Source: Homoserinimonas sp. OAct 916 (GTDB lineage Bacteria > Actinomycetota > Actinomycetes > Actinomycetales > Microbacteriaceae). From it: a stretch of 64,000 nucleotides of DNA. The stretch lies in assembly GCF_003260275.1 (NCBI RefSeq), contig NZ_QJHB01000005.1:62001-126000 (forward strand). Reading direction: 5' to 3'. Under the pieces are notes generated by a model. That model saw only the letters and a program-made list of their open reading frames with translations, did not search any database and was not told the DNA's origin. The position numbers were made by a program, and so were the translations under genes. Below, one piece after another: positions 18,068-26,294 of this stretch. Numbering within the stretch: the stretch's first letter is position 1; each line of letters begins with the position of its first letter.

Positions 18068-19168
18068 GTGGCTGACAGCACCCAATTGATCTTGCTCGTG
18101 CAATCTCGACTCGACGACTTCATTTCCGGTCGTCACTCAATTCTCTCCTCAATCAGCAGTGAACTGGCCGCGTTCACCGATATCTCCCGGCACTTTCTCA
18201 GCGGTGGGAAACGTTTTCGGGCATCCTTCTGCTTCTGGGGCTGGCGCGCGGTGCAGCCGACGCTCGGTCAGGCATCTTCAGAGCCGACCGCCGCGGTTAT
18301 TTCCGTCTCCAGCGCCCTGGAAATATTCCATGCCGCCGCGCTGGTTCACGACGACATCATGGACAATTCAGATACCCGACGTGGCCTTCCGTCAGTGCAC
18401 CGGCGTTTCGAAGCCATCCACCAGGAGAACGACTGGCGCGGGGACAGGCGGGCGTTTGGGACATCGTCTGCACTGCTGCTGGGCGACATGCTTCTCGGGT
18501 GGAGTGACGAGCTTCTCGACGAGGGGCTGGACCAGGCCGACGATCGTGCCTTCGCAGCCGCGGCTCGCGACCAATTCAACCTGATGCGCACCGAGGTGAC
18601 CGCGGGGCAGTTTCTAGACATTCGCGAAGAACAGGCGTGGGCGAGCCAGCCCGAGGACCAACAATTGGCCAGCGCACTTCGCGTCGTCACCTACAAATCG
18701 GCCAAATACAGCGTGCAGGCGCCACTGGTGATCGGGGCATCTCTTGGTGGTGCGACCGCTCCGCAGCTTGACTCACTGCGCCGGTTCGGCCTGCCCCTCG
18801 GGATAGCGTTCCAGCTTCGCGACGATCTTCTCGGGGTTTATGGTGACCCGGCCGTGACGGGTAAACCGAGCGGCGATGATCTCCGCGAGGGCAAGCGCAC
18901 CGTTTTGATCGCCCTCGCCCGCCAGGCAATGGCGGATTCGCAGCGCGCGCGGCTGGATAAACTCTTGGGAGATCCGGAACTCGGCGCGGCGGAGATCGAA
19001 CAGCTTCAGGCAGATCTGACCGCTTGCGGCGCTGTCAAGAAGGTGGAGTCGATGATCACTCAGAACGTCATTGAGGCCGAAGATGCACTCGCCACCGCCG
19101 ATCTGGCCCCGGATGCCCTGCTACGCCTGCGTGCGCTCACTCATTCCGCGACCCGGCGCAGCACGTAA
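18068..19168 (+). CDS. Polyprenyl (geranylgeranyl-type) diphosphate synthase
   Basis: Trans-prenyltransferase that elongates isoprenoid diphosphates with IPP. 366 aa with GGKRFRAS, the first Asp-rich motif in VHDDIMDNSD and the second in FQLRDDLLGVYGD, which bind Mg-diphosphate. A 6-7 residue insertion follows the first motif (HQENDWRGDRRAF). The position next to Rv2175c/pknL-type genes matches mycobacterial idsA2. Product chain length cannot be settled from sequence reading. Confidence 0.9.
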   Translation: MADSTQLILLVQSRLDDFISGRHSILSSISSELAAFTDISRHFLSGGKRFRASFCFWGWRAVQPTLGQASSEPTAAVISVSSALEIFHAAALVHDDIMDNSDTRRGLPSVHRRFEAIHQENDWRGDRRAFGTSSALLLGDMLLGWSDELLDEGLDQADDRAFAAAARDQFNLMRTEVTAGQFLDIREEQAWASQPEDQQLASALRVVTYKSAKYSVQAPLVIGASLGGATAPQLDSLRRFGLPLGIAFQLRDDLLGVYGDPAVTGKPSGDDLREGKRTVLIALARQAMADSQRARLDKLLGDPELGAAEIEQLQADLTACGAVKKVESMITQNVIEAEDALATADLAPDALLRLRALTHSATRRST

Positions 19169-19329
19169 CGGCACACCGCGCCGGGGGCTGAGACGCGCCG
19201 GGCCTGTCCGCAGACCGAGGCCCGGCATTCTGCCGGTCGGCCGAGGGATCGCGCAGCGATGATCGTGGAACCCCGATCACCGTCAGGTCGAGACGATCCT
19301 CGTGCCTCTGATCCCTCCACCACCGAAAG

Positions 19330-19369
19330 GGACAGGGGCGAACCCGGTTCGGACCGGGCCGCCCCTGCC
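19330..19369. terminator. Strong hairpin downstream of the CWB2 protein
   Basis: Outer arms GACAGGGGCG and CGCCCCTGCC and inner arms CCCGGT/ACCGGG around TTCG form a long GC-rich hairpin. It sits 6 bp past the stop of the minus-strand gene at 19375. On the plus strand it is followed by a short T-rich stretch, so it may act for both convergent genes. Confidence 0.7.
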
Positions 19370-19374
19370 AGCTT

Positions 19375-22113
19375 TTACTTAGTGCAGGCGCTCAGGTTGA
19401 ACACGTTGTTGCTCAGCGCACCGGTGCCTCCGAACAAGGTGACATGGGTGACACTCTTCCCCTTCACCACGGCCGCTGTCTGCTTCGGAATACACGTCGG
19501 CATCGACGTGAACAACGGGCCACCCTTCGCCCCGGCCAACGCGGCCCCGGCCAACGCGTCTGGGAACTGCATCCCGGTCGCCAGGAACACCTGCTTCGCA
19601 CTCGGGAACGCATCCACCCCGATCAGCCTCGACGTGTCGAACCGGTCATCACCGGCGAACCGCTTCGTGGTGCCATAGGCCTTCAACCCGTCATGGATGC
19701 CGTTGCTGACCACAGCAGAACCGCCCGCCGTGAACGTGCGCTTCAGCTTCAGCATCTTCAACGTCGCCTTCGTCGGCGCATCCAACGCCTTCGCCGCACC
19801 ATTGACCAGGATCACCGGCCCACCCGCCGCAGCACCGGCAGCCGAAGCCGACAACGCATCCGGGTAGTTCATCCCGGTAGCGATGTACGCGGTGTCAGCG
19901 GCCTTGAACGCGAACGCGGTCACCTTCCGAGACGTGTCGAACCGGTCCGTTCCGCCGACCCGCACCGTCTTCTTCAGCTTCTTCAAGCTGTTGAACACCG
20001 TGTTCGAGACCGCACCCGTCCCACCGACGACGACGATCTGGGCCGGATTCAACCGTTTGATCTCAGTCTCGACCGCCTTCGGCAACGCCTTCGACGGGGT
20101 CAGCAGCAACGGCCCACCCAGTTTCACCGCCGCCGCGGCAGCCGACAACGCATCCGGATAATCGGCACCGGTCGCCACAAACACCACCGGCACGTTCGGC
20201 TTCGCAGCCGGGAAGCCAGCCTTGGAGATGTTGATCGCCGTCTCGTATCGATCTTCGCCACCAATCCGGTTCACCTTCACTGGGTCCTTCGGGTTTGCCG
20301 GGGCGGCCTTCACCGTGACTGCCGCTGACGTCTTCGTGGCCGTCGTGTAGTGCTGCTTCGTGCCGGTCACCCTCACCGATACCTTCTTACCCGAATCCGC
20401 AGTCACCAGCTTGTAGGTCTTGCCGGTCGCCCCGCTGATCACAGCACCGTCACGCAACCACTGGTAGGCCAACGTCACCGGTGCCGGCGTCCACGCCGCC
20501 GTATTCGCCGTCAACGTCTGGCCGACCTGCGCCGTGCCGCTGATCGTGACATCCTTCGAGGCCACATTCCTCGCCGCGGCCTCGACCGCTCCGATGTCGA
20601 TCACCCCGACAACCCGCGGGAAGCCCGTGCCACGCTGGTCAAAATCAACCGTGTTCTCTGCCTTGATCGCCTTGTCTCCGGCTTCCAGCGCAGGACTCGA
20701 GACCGTCGGCAGGTGTGTCTTCAGAGAGATCGCACCACCGTTGTGCTGCAGCGGGCCAAGAGCCGCCGACCTGCCACCGATGTTCGTGGTGGACGCATCG
20801 ACCAGCCCCTGGGCGGTGCCGCTGCTGAGCTGGACCAGACTGTGCCTGACCTGTAGGTCGCTGCCGTTCGCAAAGAGATCGCCATTCGCGGAGTTACCGT
20901 TGTCCGACAGGATGGTGTGATCAATTGATCCGGACGAATGTTGGAGCCACGCGCCCGGTTGGTTCGTGGTGCCATTGTGAGCGATCGTGCTGTGGCTGAT
21001 GAAGACTCCCACCTTCTTGCTGGGCGTGCCCTCTGCATAGAGACCGCTCGCCAGCCCCTGAGCCTTGTTGCCCGAAACCGTCGAGTGTCGCAGGTCCAGG
21101 CTGCTGTTCAGCCCTGGCTTCATGAAGATTCCGCCGCCGTTGTCCGCCTTGTTGCCGTATACGGACGTCCGGTCCACCATGACATGCAGCCCTTCAGGTT
21201 TGCCTGCGACTCGGATCCCTCCCGATGCAGTCGTCGTGGCTCCGTTGTCCACCACCGCCGAGCGCCGGATCTCCACGAAACCTGAGTATGCCCCGGCTGT
21301 CTCGTCGCCCCAGATCTCAAGGCCGCCGCCCTTGTTGTCCTCGATAATCGAGTCGTTGACAATAATCACCCCTGCGTCCTTCACCGACGCCTCGATGCCC
21401 GAATAAGTATTCTGATAGACGTCACTGTTCGCAAGGGTGATCTCACTGTTCCCGGCCGCGGACAAGCGAAGACCCGACACGTTGCCCTGGACGGTCACGT
21501 TGTCCAACAGCGCCTTGGGCTTTCGTGGCCCGGCGTTGCCGAGATCTACCAAGATTCCGTAGCGTGAGTCCAAGAAGTGCGAATCACTCACATTCACGGT
21601 CTTGTAGCCGGTGCTTTCCACGACGAGACCGAACGTTGGCGCGTTCCTGACGATCAGGTCTGCCACAGTCAGGTTCGTGTCCAAAGCCGCCACCGCGTAT
21701 GAATTCGGATTGGTCAGGCTGAGGCCGGAGATGGCGAAGTCAATGGTGCCCCCAGCGCCCCTGGCGAAGAAGCCATTCTTTCCGGCCAAATCAATCGTCA
21801 GCTTTCCGGAACCGGGACCGACGATCGAGACGTGATTTCTTATCTCGGGCAGATTGCCGGGAAGCGACCAGACACCGGAGTTGTCGCGGTCCCTGATCGT
21901 AATCGTGACCGGCTGGGTCATCCCGTTGGCCGCGATGATGGTGGGGGCGATAGCGCCAGGAAAATCGGCGAACATCTCCGTCGCGGCGGCGGCCGGTGTG
22001 GCCGGCGCCCCGACCGACAGCAGGCCGGCGATCAGAAGCGCCGATGTTGCTGCGGCCAGGGAACGCGCGAGCGTTCGGCCGGGCGGCCCCGTACGAATAG
22101 TTGTGGACGTCAT
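19375..22113 (-). CDS. Secreted beta-helix protein with three cell-wall-binding (CWB2) repeats
   Basis: 912 aa. A signal peptide spans about 1-43 (hydrophobic ALLIAGLL core, APATPAAAATE cleavage region). Residues about 60-500 are short turns of a right-handed parallel beta helix with a final ALEAGDKAI and FPRVVGVIDIGAVE motif as in choice-of-anchor/polymorphic repeat proteins. An Ig-like domain (about 525-610) carries GQTLTANTAAWTP and YQWLRDGAVISGATG. Three CWB2 repeats follow (RIGGEDRYETAINIS, RVGGTDRFDTSRKV, RFAGDDRFDTSRLIG with DALSA/DALAG). The protein should be wall-attached through anionic polymers; the helix may bind or cleave a glycan, with no catalytic residues assigned. It occupies the place of mptA in the mycobacterial locus. 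Confidence 0.9.
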   Translation of the reverse strand: MTSTTIRTGPPGRTLARSLAAATSALLIAGLLSVGAPATPAAAATEMFADFPGAIAPTIIAANGMTQPVTITIRDRDNSGVWSLPGNLPEIRNHVSIVGPGSGKLTIDLAGKNGFFARGAGGTIDFAISGLSLTNPNSYAVAALDTNLTVADLIVRNAPTFGLVVESTGYKTVNVSDSHFLDSRYGILVDLGNAGPRKPKALLDNVTVQGNVSGLRLSAAGNSEITLANSDVYQNTYSGIEASVKDAGVIIVNDSIIEDNKGGGLEIWGDETAGAYSGFVEIRRSAVVDNGATTTASGGIRVAGKPEGLHVMVDRTSVYGNKADNGGGIFMKPGLNSSLDLRHSTVSGNKAQGLASGLYAEGTPSKKVGVFISHSTIAHNGTTNQPGAWLQHSSGSIDHTILSDNGNSANGDLFANGSDLQVRHSLVQLSSGTAQGLVDASTTNIGGRSAALGPLQHNGGAISLKTHLPTVSSPALEAGDKAIKAENTVDFDQRGTGFPRVVGVIDIGAVEAAARNVASKDVTISGTAQVGQTLTANTAAWTPAPVTLAYQWLRDGAVISGATGKTYKLVTADSGKKVSVRVTGTKQHYTTATKTSAAVTVKAAPANPKDPVKVNRIGGEDRYETAINISKAGFPAAKPNVPVVFVATGADYPDALSAAAAAVKLGGPLLLTPSKALPKAVETEIKRLNPAQIVVVGGTGAVSNTVFNSLKKLKKTVRVGGTDRFDTSRKVTAFAFKAADTAYIATGMNYPDALSASAAGAAAGGPVILVNGAAKALDAPTKATLKMLKLKRTFTAGGSAVVSNGIHDGLKAYGTTKRFAGDDRFDTSRLIGVDAFPSAKQVFLATGMQFPDALAGAALAGAKGGPLFTSMPTCIPKQTAAVVKGKSVTHVTLFGGTGALSNNVFNLSACTK

Positions 22114-22337
22114 TGTTCCTACTTTCCCCAGTGTGATCCAGAATCATCGCCAAAACTGGCAGATGAGCTCGGCTCACCGTAGTGAGGGCGGCTTAAACTA
22201 TTCTTAAAGCGGCCAGCCGGCGCCAGCACAGCGGCGCCAGTCCGGGCACGACTCGTCGGAGCGATTTGGCATCAACCGCATCGAAGTCCTGATCAGGCGG
22301 ACATTCCGAAACAATTCCTCGTACCGCGCAACCCCTT

Positions 22338-22353
22338 CAGCCCCGCGGGGCTG
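22338..22353. terminator. 16-bp palindrome after the Rv2175c-like gene
   Basis: A perfect palindrome, CAGCCCCGCGGGGCTG, lies 9 bp past the stop codon of the minus-strand gene. It is GC-rich without a clear U tract, so termination is plausible but not certain. Confidence 0.45.
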
Positions 22354-22361
22354 CACGCCGC

Positions 22362-22703
22362 TCAGGCGAGTGCTTGCGCGATCCGGCGAACCTCGGCCTT
22401 GCGCCCGGCACGGAGGGCGTCGATCGGGCGGGCGGCCAGCGAGTCGTCGGCTTCGAGCAGCCAATGCATCGCCTCGTTGTCGCTGAATCCGGCATCCATG
22501 AGCAGGGTGAGCGTGCCGCGAAGCTCCGCCAGCACTTTGCCATCACGGATGAAATCCTCTGGCACCACCACGATGCCGTCGCGGCGCACACCCAGCAGCT
22601 CTTTGTCGTCGATGAGGGTGCGGACCTTGCTCACCGAGAGGCCGAGCAGGTCGACAAGGTCGGGGACGGTCAACCAGGTCGCGGTCGGCAGCGCAGAAGT
22701 CAT
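22362..22703 (-). CDS. Rv2175c-family winged-helix DNA-binding protein
   Basis: 113 aa starting MTSALPTATWLTVPDLVDLLG. In M. tuberculosis the homologous Rv2175c is a DNA-binding substrate of the neighbouring kinase PknL. The HTH is visible as LTVPDLVDLLGLSVSKVRTLIDDKELLGVRRDG, followed by a conserved VPEDFIRDGKVLAELRGTLTLLMDAGFSDNEAMHWLLEADDSL. The Thr-containing N-terminal tail is a possible phosphosite. The open frame runs 60 codons further upstream, but those residues are encoded by tandem repeats and are probably untranslated. PknL is encoded about 1.6 kb away on the opposite strand. Confidence 0.88.
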   Translation of the reverse strand: MTSALPTATWLTVPDLVDLLGLSVSKVRTLIDDKELLGVRRDGIVVVPEDFIRDGKVLAELRGTLTLLMDAGFSDNEAMHWLLEADDSLAARPIDALRAGRKAEVRRIAQALA

Positions 22704-22760
22704 GGGAATAATCGTGCCATGACTGCGACCACTTGGTAAAGCTGAGAGGCGAAGAGAAGC

Positions 22761-22812
22761 GAGCTCTCGCACAGAGCTCCCGCACAGAGCTCTCGCACAG
22801 AGCTCTCGCACA
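22761..22812. repeat. Four tandem 13-bp units, GAGCTCTCGCACA
   Basis: Copies at 22761, 22774 (one change), 22787 and 22800 sit back to back in the spacer between the divergent Rv2175c-like and LysM genes. Each carries a GAGCTC palindrome except the second. Confidence 0.9.
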
Positions 22813-22833
22813 GATGGCTCACGGTGCATACCA

Positions 22834-22883
22834 GTCACTCCAGTAACATTCGTCACGCCATTAATTCCAGTAACATTCGTCAC
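22834..22883 (+). promoter_or_regulatory. Five GTNAC half-sites on a 9-bp register, MtrA-like operator
   Basis: GTCAC/GTAAC start at 22834, 22843, 22852, 22870 and 22879, spacings of 9, 9, 18 and 9. TCCAGTAACATTCGTCAC occurs twice (22839-22856, 22866-22883). The actinobacterial response regulator MtrA is known to bind 9-bp direct repeats of this type ahead of cell-wall hydrolase genes. The array lies 74 bp before a LysM lytic protein, which fits. Regulator identity is inferred. Confidence 0.6.
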
Positions 22884-22956
22884 TTTGGTTGACTCTGGCC
22901 TCTATGCATGTCAGCGTATGGGGAGGAATAACGCACCAAGCCAGAGGACTATCTGA

Positions 22957-24255
22957 ATGCCACACGCAACGGCCGCGACACCAGCGGCTCTCCCGGCCCC
23001 AGCCGCGACGACGAATTGCCGCCCAGAGTCACGCCGGTTTCCGGTGATCCGCTTCGGACACGCCGCCCGCACCTCACTCCCGTTCGTGATCGCCGGCACT
23101 CTTGCCGTGAGCGCGTCCGGGCTCTCGGCCACGCCCGCCCACGCCGTTCCGGTCGAGCGTCCGGCCATGCCGCAGCGATTCCTGAAACCGACCGCGCAAC
23201 GGACGGTGCAATCGGTCGTCGTCACCTCCCAGGTAGTGGCCTCGAAGGCGGCAAAGAAGGCTGCCCCCAAGGAATACACAGTGGTCGCGGGCGACACTGT
23301 CAGCGAGATCGCCGATCGCTTCGGCCTCAAGACCCAGGCGGTCCTGGCTGCCAACGGCCTGGACTCCACATCGATCATCTTCCCGGGCCAACACCTGAAG
23401 CTTGCCGGAGGGTCGGCACCCGCGGCGAAGGCGAGTACCGCAAAGAAGTACACTGTCAAATCTGGTGACACCATGAGCGGGATAGCCGAACGCACCGGCA
23501 GCGGCCTCGCTGCACTGTTGGCGGCGAATGGTCTGGTCGCCAGCAGCCTGATCTTTCCGGGACAGGCAATCGTCGTGCCCGGCAGCCAGTCGTCCCCCGC
23601 CCCGGCTCCAGCACCCAAAGCGGCCGTTGCCCGCACCCACACGGTGGTCGCCGGTGACACGATGAGTGGCATCGCCGAGACGGCCGGGACCAGCTTGGGC
23701 GACCTGCTGGCCGCCAACTCCCTCGTTCCCACCAGCATCATCTACCCGGGTCAGAGCATTGTCGTACCGGGCGCCGATTTCACCGTGGCATCGACCGGCA
23801 AGGCCGAAGCAGCCACTGAAACGACAACGGATGAGCTGCCCGAGATCACGATGACCGACGAGCGCCGCGCCAACGCCGAGACCGTCATTCGCGTCGGACG
23901 CAACGCGGGCGTGAACGACTACGGGATCGTCATTGCCCTGGCCGCAGCGATGCAGGAGTCTGGTTTGAAGAACTTCAACCACGGCGATCGGGATTCCCTC
24001 GGCATCTTTCAGCAGCGCCCTTCCACCGGCTGGGGCACTGCCGCCCAGACGCGCGACCCGGAACGGGCCGCACGGGCATTCTTCGGTGGCGAGGGCAACC
24101 CGAACCCGGGAAGAACCCGTGGGCTGCTCGATATCCCCGGCTGGGAGAAGATGACGGTGAGCCAGGCCGCACAGGCCGTTCAGATCTCCGGCTGGCCAAA
24201 CCATTACGCGAAGTGGGAAGCAGCGGCCCGAGACTGGCTCGAACAGCTCGGCTGA
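22957..24255 (+). CDS. Secreted triple-LysM protein with lysozyme-like C-terminal domain
   Basis: 432 aa. The N-terminal part with a hydrophobic stretch (LPFVIAGTLAVSASGL) and APAHA-like cleavage site indicates export. Three LysM domains follow (EYTVVAGDTVSEIADRFG, KYTVKSGDTMSGIAERTG, THTVVAGDTMSGIAETAG, each ending FPGQ/YPGQ), joined by Ala/Pro linkers. The last about 125 residues resemble a transglycosylase-type fold: VIALAAAMQESGLKNFNHGDRDSLGIFQQRPSTGWG, with a candidate catalytic Glu in MQESG. Likely binds and cleaves peptidoglycan. Next to the PASTA kinase and behind an MtrA-like array. Confidence 0.88.
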   Translation: MPHATAATPAALPAPAATTNCRPESRRFPVIRFGHAARTSLPFVIAGTLAVSASGLSATPAHAVPVERPAMPQRFLKPTAQRTVQSVVVTSQVVASKAAKKAAPKEYTVVAGDTVSEIADRFGLKTQAVLAANGLDSTSIIFPGQHLKLAGGSAPAAKASTAKKYTVKSGDTMSGIAERTGSGLAALLAANGLVASSLIFPGQAIVVPGSQSSPAPAPAPKAAVARTHTVVAGDTMSGIAETAGTSLGDLLAANSLVPTSIIYPGQSIVVPGADFTVASTGKAEAATETTTDELPEITMTDERRANAETVIRVGRNAGVNDYGIVIALAAAMQESGLKNFNHGDRDSLGIFQQRPSTGWGTAAQTRDPERAARAFFGGEGNPNPGRTRGLLDIPGWEKMTVSQAAQAVQISGWPNHYAKWEAAARDWLEQLG

Positions 24256-24303
24256 TCTCTGAACCTCCCGGTGTTTTAGCGGGAATCACCCACTGATCCT
24301 CCT

Positions 24304-24309
24304 TAGACT
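24304..24309 (+). promoter_or_regulatory. -10 element TAGACT, leaderless start of the kinase gene
   Basis: TAGACT, 6 nt, then the GTG at 24316. No ribosome site is present, so transcript and start codon probably coincide. Confidence 0.5.
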
Positions 24310-24315
24310 CAGACA

Positions 24316-26232
24316 GTGGCATCCAACCAGACCGACCCGATGATCGGCCGTCTCATAGACGGCCGTTATCAGGTGCGCTCACGGATCGCCCGCGGTGGCA
24401 TGGCGACGGTCTATCTCGCCACCGACCTGCGTCTGGAGAGACGCGTCGCCCTCAAGATCATGCACGGCCACCTCGCCGACGACTCCACCTTCAAGTCGCG
24501 CTTCGTGCAGGAGGCCCGCTCGGCGGCCAGGCTCGCCCACCCGAACGTGGTGAACGTCTTCGATCAGGGTCAAGACGCCGACATCGCCTACCTGGTGATG
24601 GAGTACCTGCCCGGAATCACCCTGCGCGACCTGCTCAAGGAGCACGGCCAGCTGACGGCCGCGCAGACCCTCGACATCATGAGCGCCGTTTTGCACGGCC
24701 TCGCGGCAGCACACAAGGCGGGCATCGTGCACCGCGACCTGAAGCCGGAGAACATTTTGTTGGCCGATGACGGCCGCATCAAGATCAGCGACTTCGGCCT
24801 TGCCCGCGCGGTCAACAACAACACCGCCACCGGCCAGGCCCTGCTCGGCACCATCGCCTACCTCTCCCCCGAACTCGTGACCCGTGGCGTGGCGGATGCC
24901 CGCAGCGACATCTACGCCCTGGGCATCGTCATGTACGAGATGCTGACCGGCGAGCAGCCGTTCAAGGGCGAACAGCCCATGCAGATCGCCTACCAGCACG
25001 CCAACGACCAGGTTCCCGCGCCGAGCGCGAAGAACCCACGCGTGCCGGTCGAGCTCGACGAACTGGTTCTCTGGGCAACCGCCCGGGATCCCGAGAAGCG
25101 ACCACGAGACGCGACCGCGATGCTGGACCAGTTGATCGAGGTGGAGAACGCGGTGCTCGGATTCGGGCAACCCGGAAGCCACCAGACCCAGCCGACCGCG
25201 GTTCTCCCCCGCGGCTACGCCGTCGACCACCAGACCACCGGCCAGACCCAGCTGCTTGTGCCCGCGAAGGCTGCACCTCCCCAGGTTCTCGACAAACCGG
25301 GCCAGCTTGCGGTGCGTGCGAACCGGCGGAGACGCAAGGGCTACTGGCTGTTCAGCCTGGTGATTCTGCTGGCGGCAGTCGCCGGCGGCACCGGCTGGTA
25401 CTTCGGGCAGGGTCCCGGCGGATTGGTCGAAGTGCCTGTCACCGCGGGAACCACCCCTGAGGTTGCTGCGGCAATGCTCCAGGACATCGGCCTGATCGCG
25501 CTGCACGGCACCGACACCCATCCGACCATCGCGGCCGGGATCGTGATCACCAGCAACCCGGGCCCACACACCATGCTGAAGCGCGGCAGCGATATCACCG
25601 TGATCGTCTCAGAGGGGCCGAAAGACATCGAGGTGCCGACGCTCGCCGGGCTCAGCCAGCAGGAGGCCTCCGACCTGATCGCATCGGCCGGTTTTGTGCA
25701 GGGAGAGGTGACCAACCAGTTCTCCGGCAAGGTCAAGCGCGGTGTCGTCATCCGCGCGACAGACACCGACGGCGGAGAACTTCCAGAGCTGTTCCCCGAA
25801 CGCAGCACGATTGCCCTCGTCGTCTCAGACGGCGCGGTTCCGGATGTGGAAGGCGACACCCTCGATCAGGCCCAACAGCGGTTGACCGAAGTGGGCCTTG
25901 AAGTGAATGTGGCCGACAACCAGTTCAGCAACGAGGTCGACAAGGGCCGCGTCATCTCGATGAGCGTTCCCGACGGCACGGTCACCCGGGGCGCCGTGAT
26001 CGACCTGGTCATCTCCAAGGGCCAAGACCTCGTCGAGGTGCCAGATGTGGTTGGGATGACCCGCGATGAGGCCTCGAAGGCTCTGGAGGACACCGGCTTC
26101 CGCTTCGCGTACGCAGACTTCTTCAAAGTCATCCCGGATGCGCTCACCAAGGTGACTTCGAGCACACCCGCCGCGGGAGAGATGGCCGTGCGGGACAAGG
26201 TCGTCACCCTGGGCATCACCGTCTCGGGCTGA
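24316..26232 (+). CDS. pknL: PASTA-domain Ser/Thr protein kinase (PknL type)
   Basis: Membrane receptor kinase. 638 aa: kinase domain about 17-280 with ARGGMATVY glycine loop, K47, catalytic HRDLKPEN (D141), DFGLA (159-163) and the activation loop; a juxtamembrane linker; one membrane helix (GYWLFSLVILLAAVAGGTGWYF, about 342-363); then four PASTA domains reaching the C-terminus. PASTA domains sense muropeptides or lipid II. The adjacent Rv2175c-like protein and downstream aroG reproduce the pknL locus of mycobacteria, although M. tuberculosis PknL lacks PASTA domains. It may also phosphorylate the GarA-type protein at 38312. Confidence 0.93.
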   Translation: MASNQTDPMIGRLIDGRYQVRSRIARGGMATVYLATDLRLERRVALKIMHGHLADDSTFKSRFVQEARSAARLAHPNVVNVFDQGQDADIAYLVMEYLPGITLRDLLKEHGQLTAAQTLDIMSAVLHGLAAAHKAGIVHRDLKPENILLADDGRIKISDFGLARAVNNNTATGQALLGTIAYLSPELVTRGVADARSDIYALGIVMYEMLTGEQPFKGEQPMQIAYQHANDQVPAPSAKNPRVPVELDELVLWATARDPEKRPRDATAMLDQLIEVENAVLGFGQPGSHQTQPTAVLPRGYAVDHQTTGQTQLLVPAKAAPPQVLDKPGQLAVRANRRRRKGYWLFSLVILLAAVAGGTGWYFGQGPGGLVEVPVTAGTTPEVAAAMLQDIGLIALHGTDTHPTIAAGIVITSNPGPHTMLKRGSDITVIVSEGPKDIEVPTLAGLSQQEASDLIASAGFVQGEVTNQFSGKVKRGVVIRATDTDGGELPELFPERSTIALVVSDGAVPDVEGDTLDQAQQRLTEVGLEVNVADNQFSNEVDKGRVISMSVPDGTVTRGAVIDLVISKGQDLVEVPDVVGMTRDEASKALEDTGFRFAYADFFKVIPDALTKVTSSTPAAGEMAVRDKVVTLGITVSG

Positions 26233-26294
26233 CGCTCTCTCTGTGATTCAGCAACCGTGCTGAGCAGCGTTCACGTCCGCGCGCAGCCGTGCCT

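Noticed and set aside
22704-22883. 60-codon N-terminal extension of the Rv2175c-like protein
   Set aside because: It would be encoded by the 13-bp tandem array and the GTNAC ladder, and the family begins at the later ATG with the HTH.
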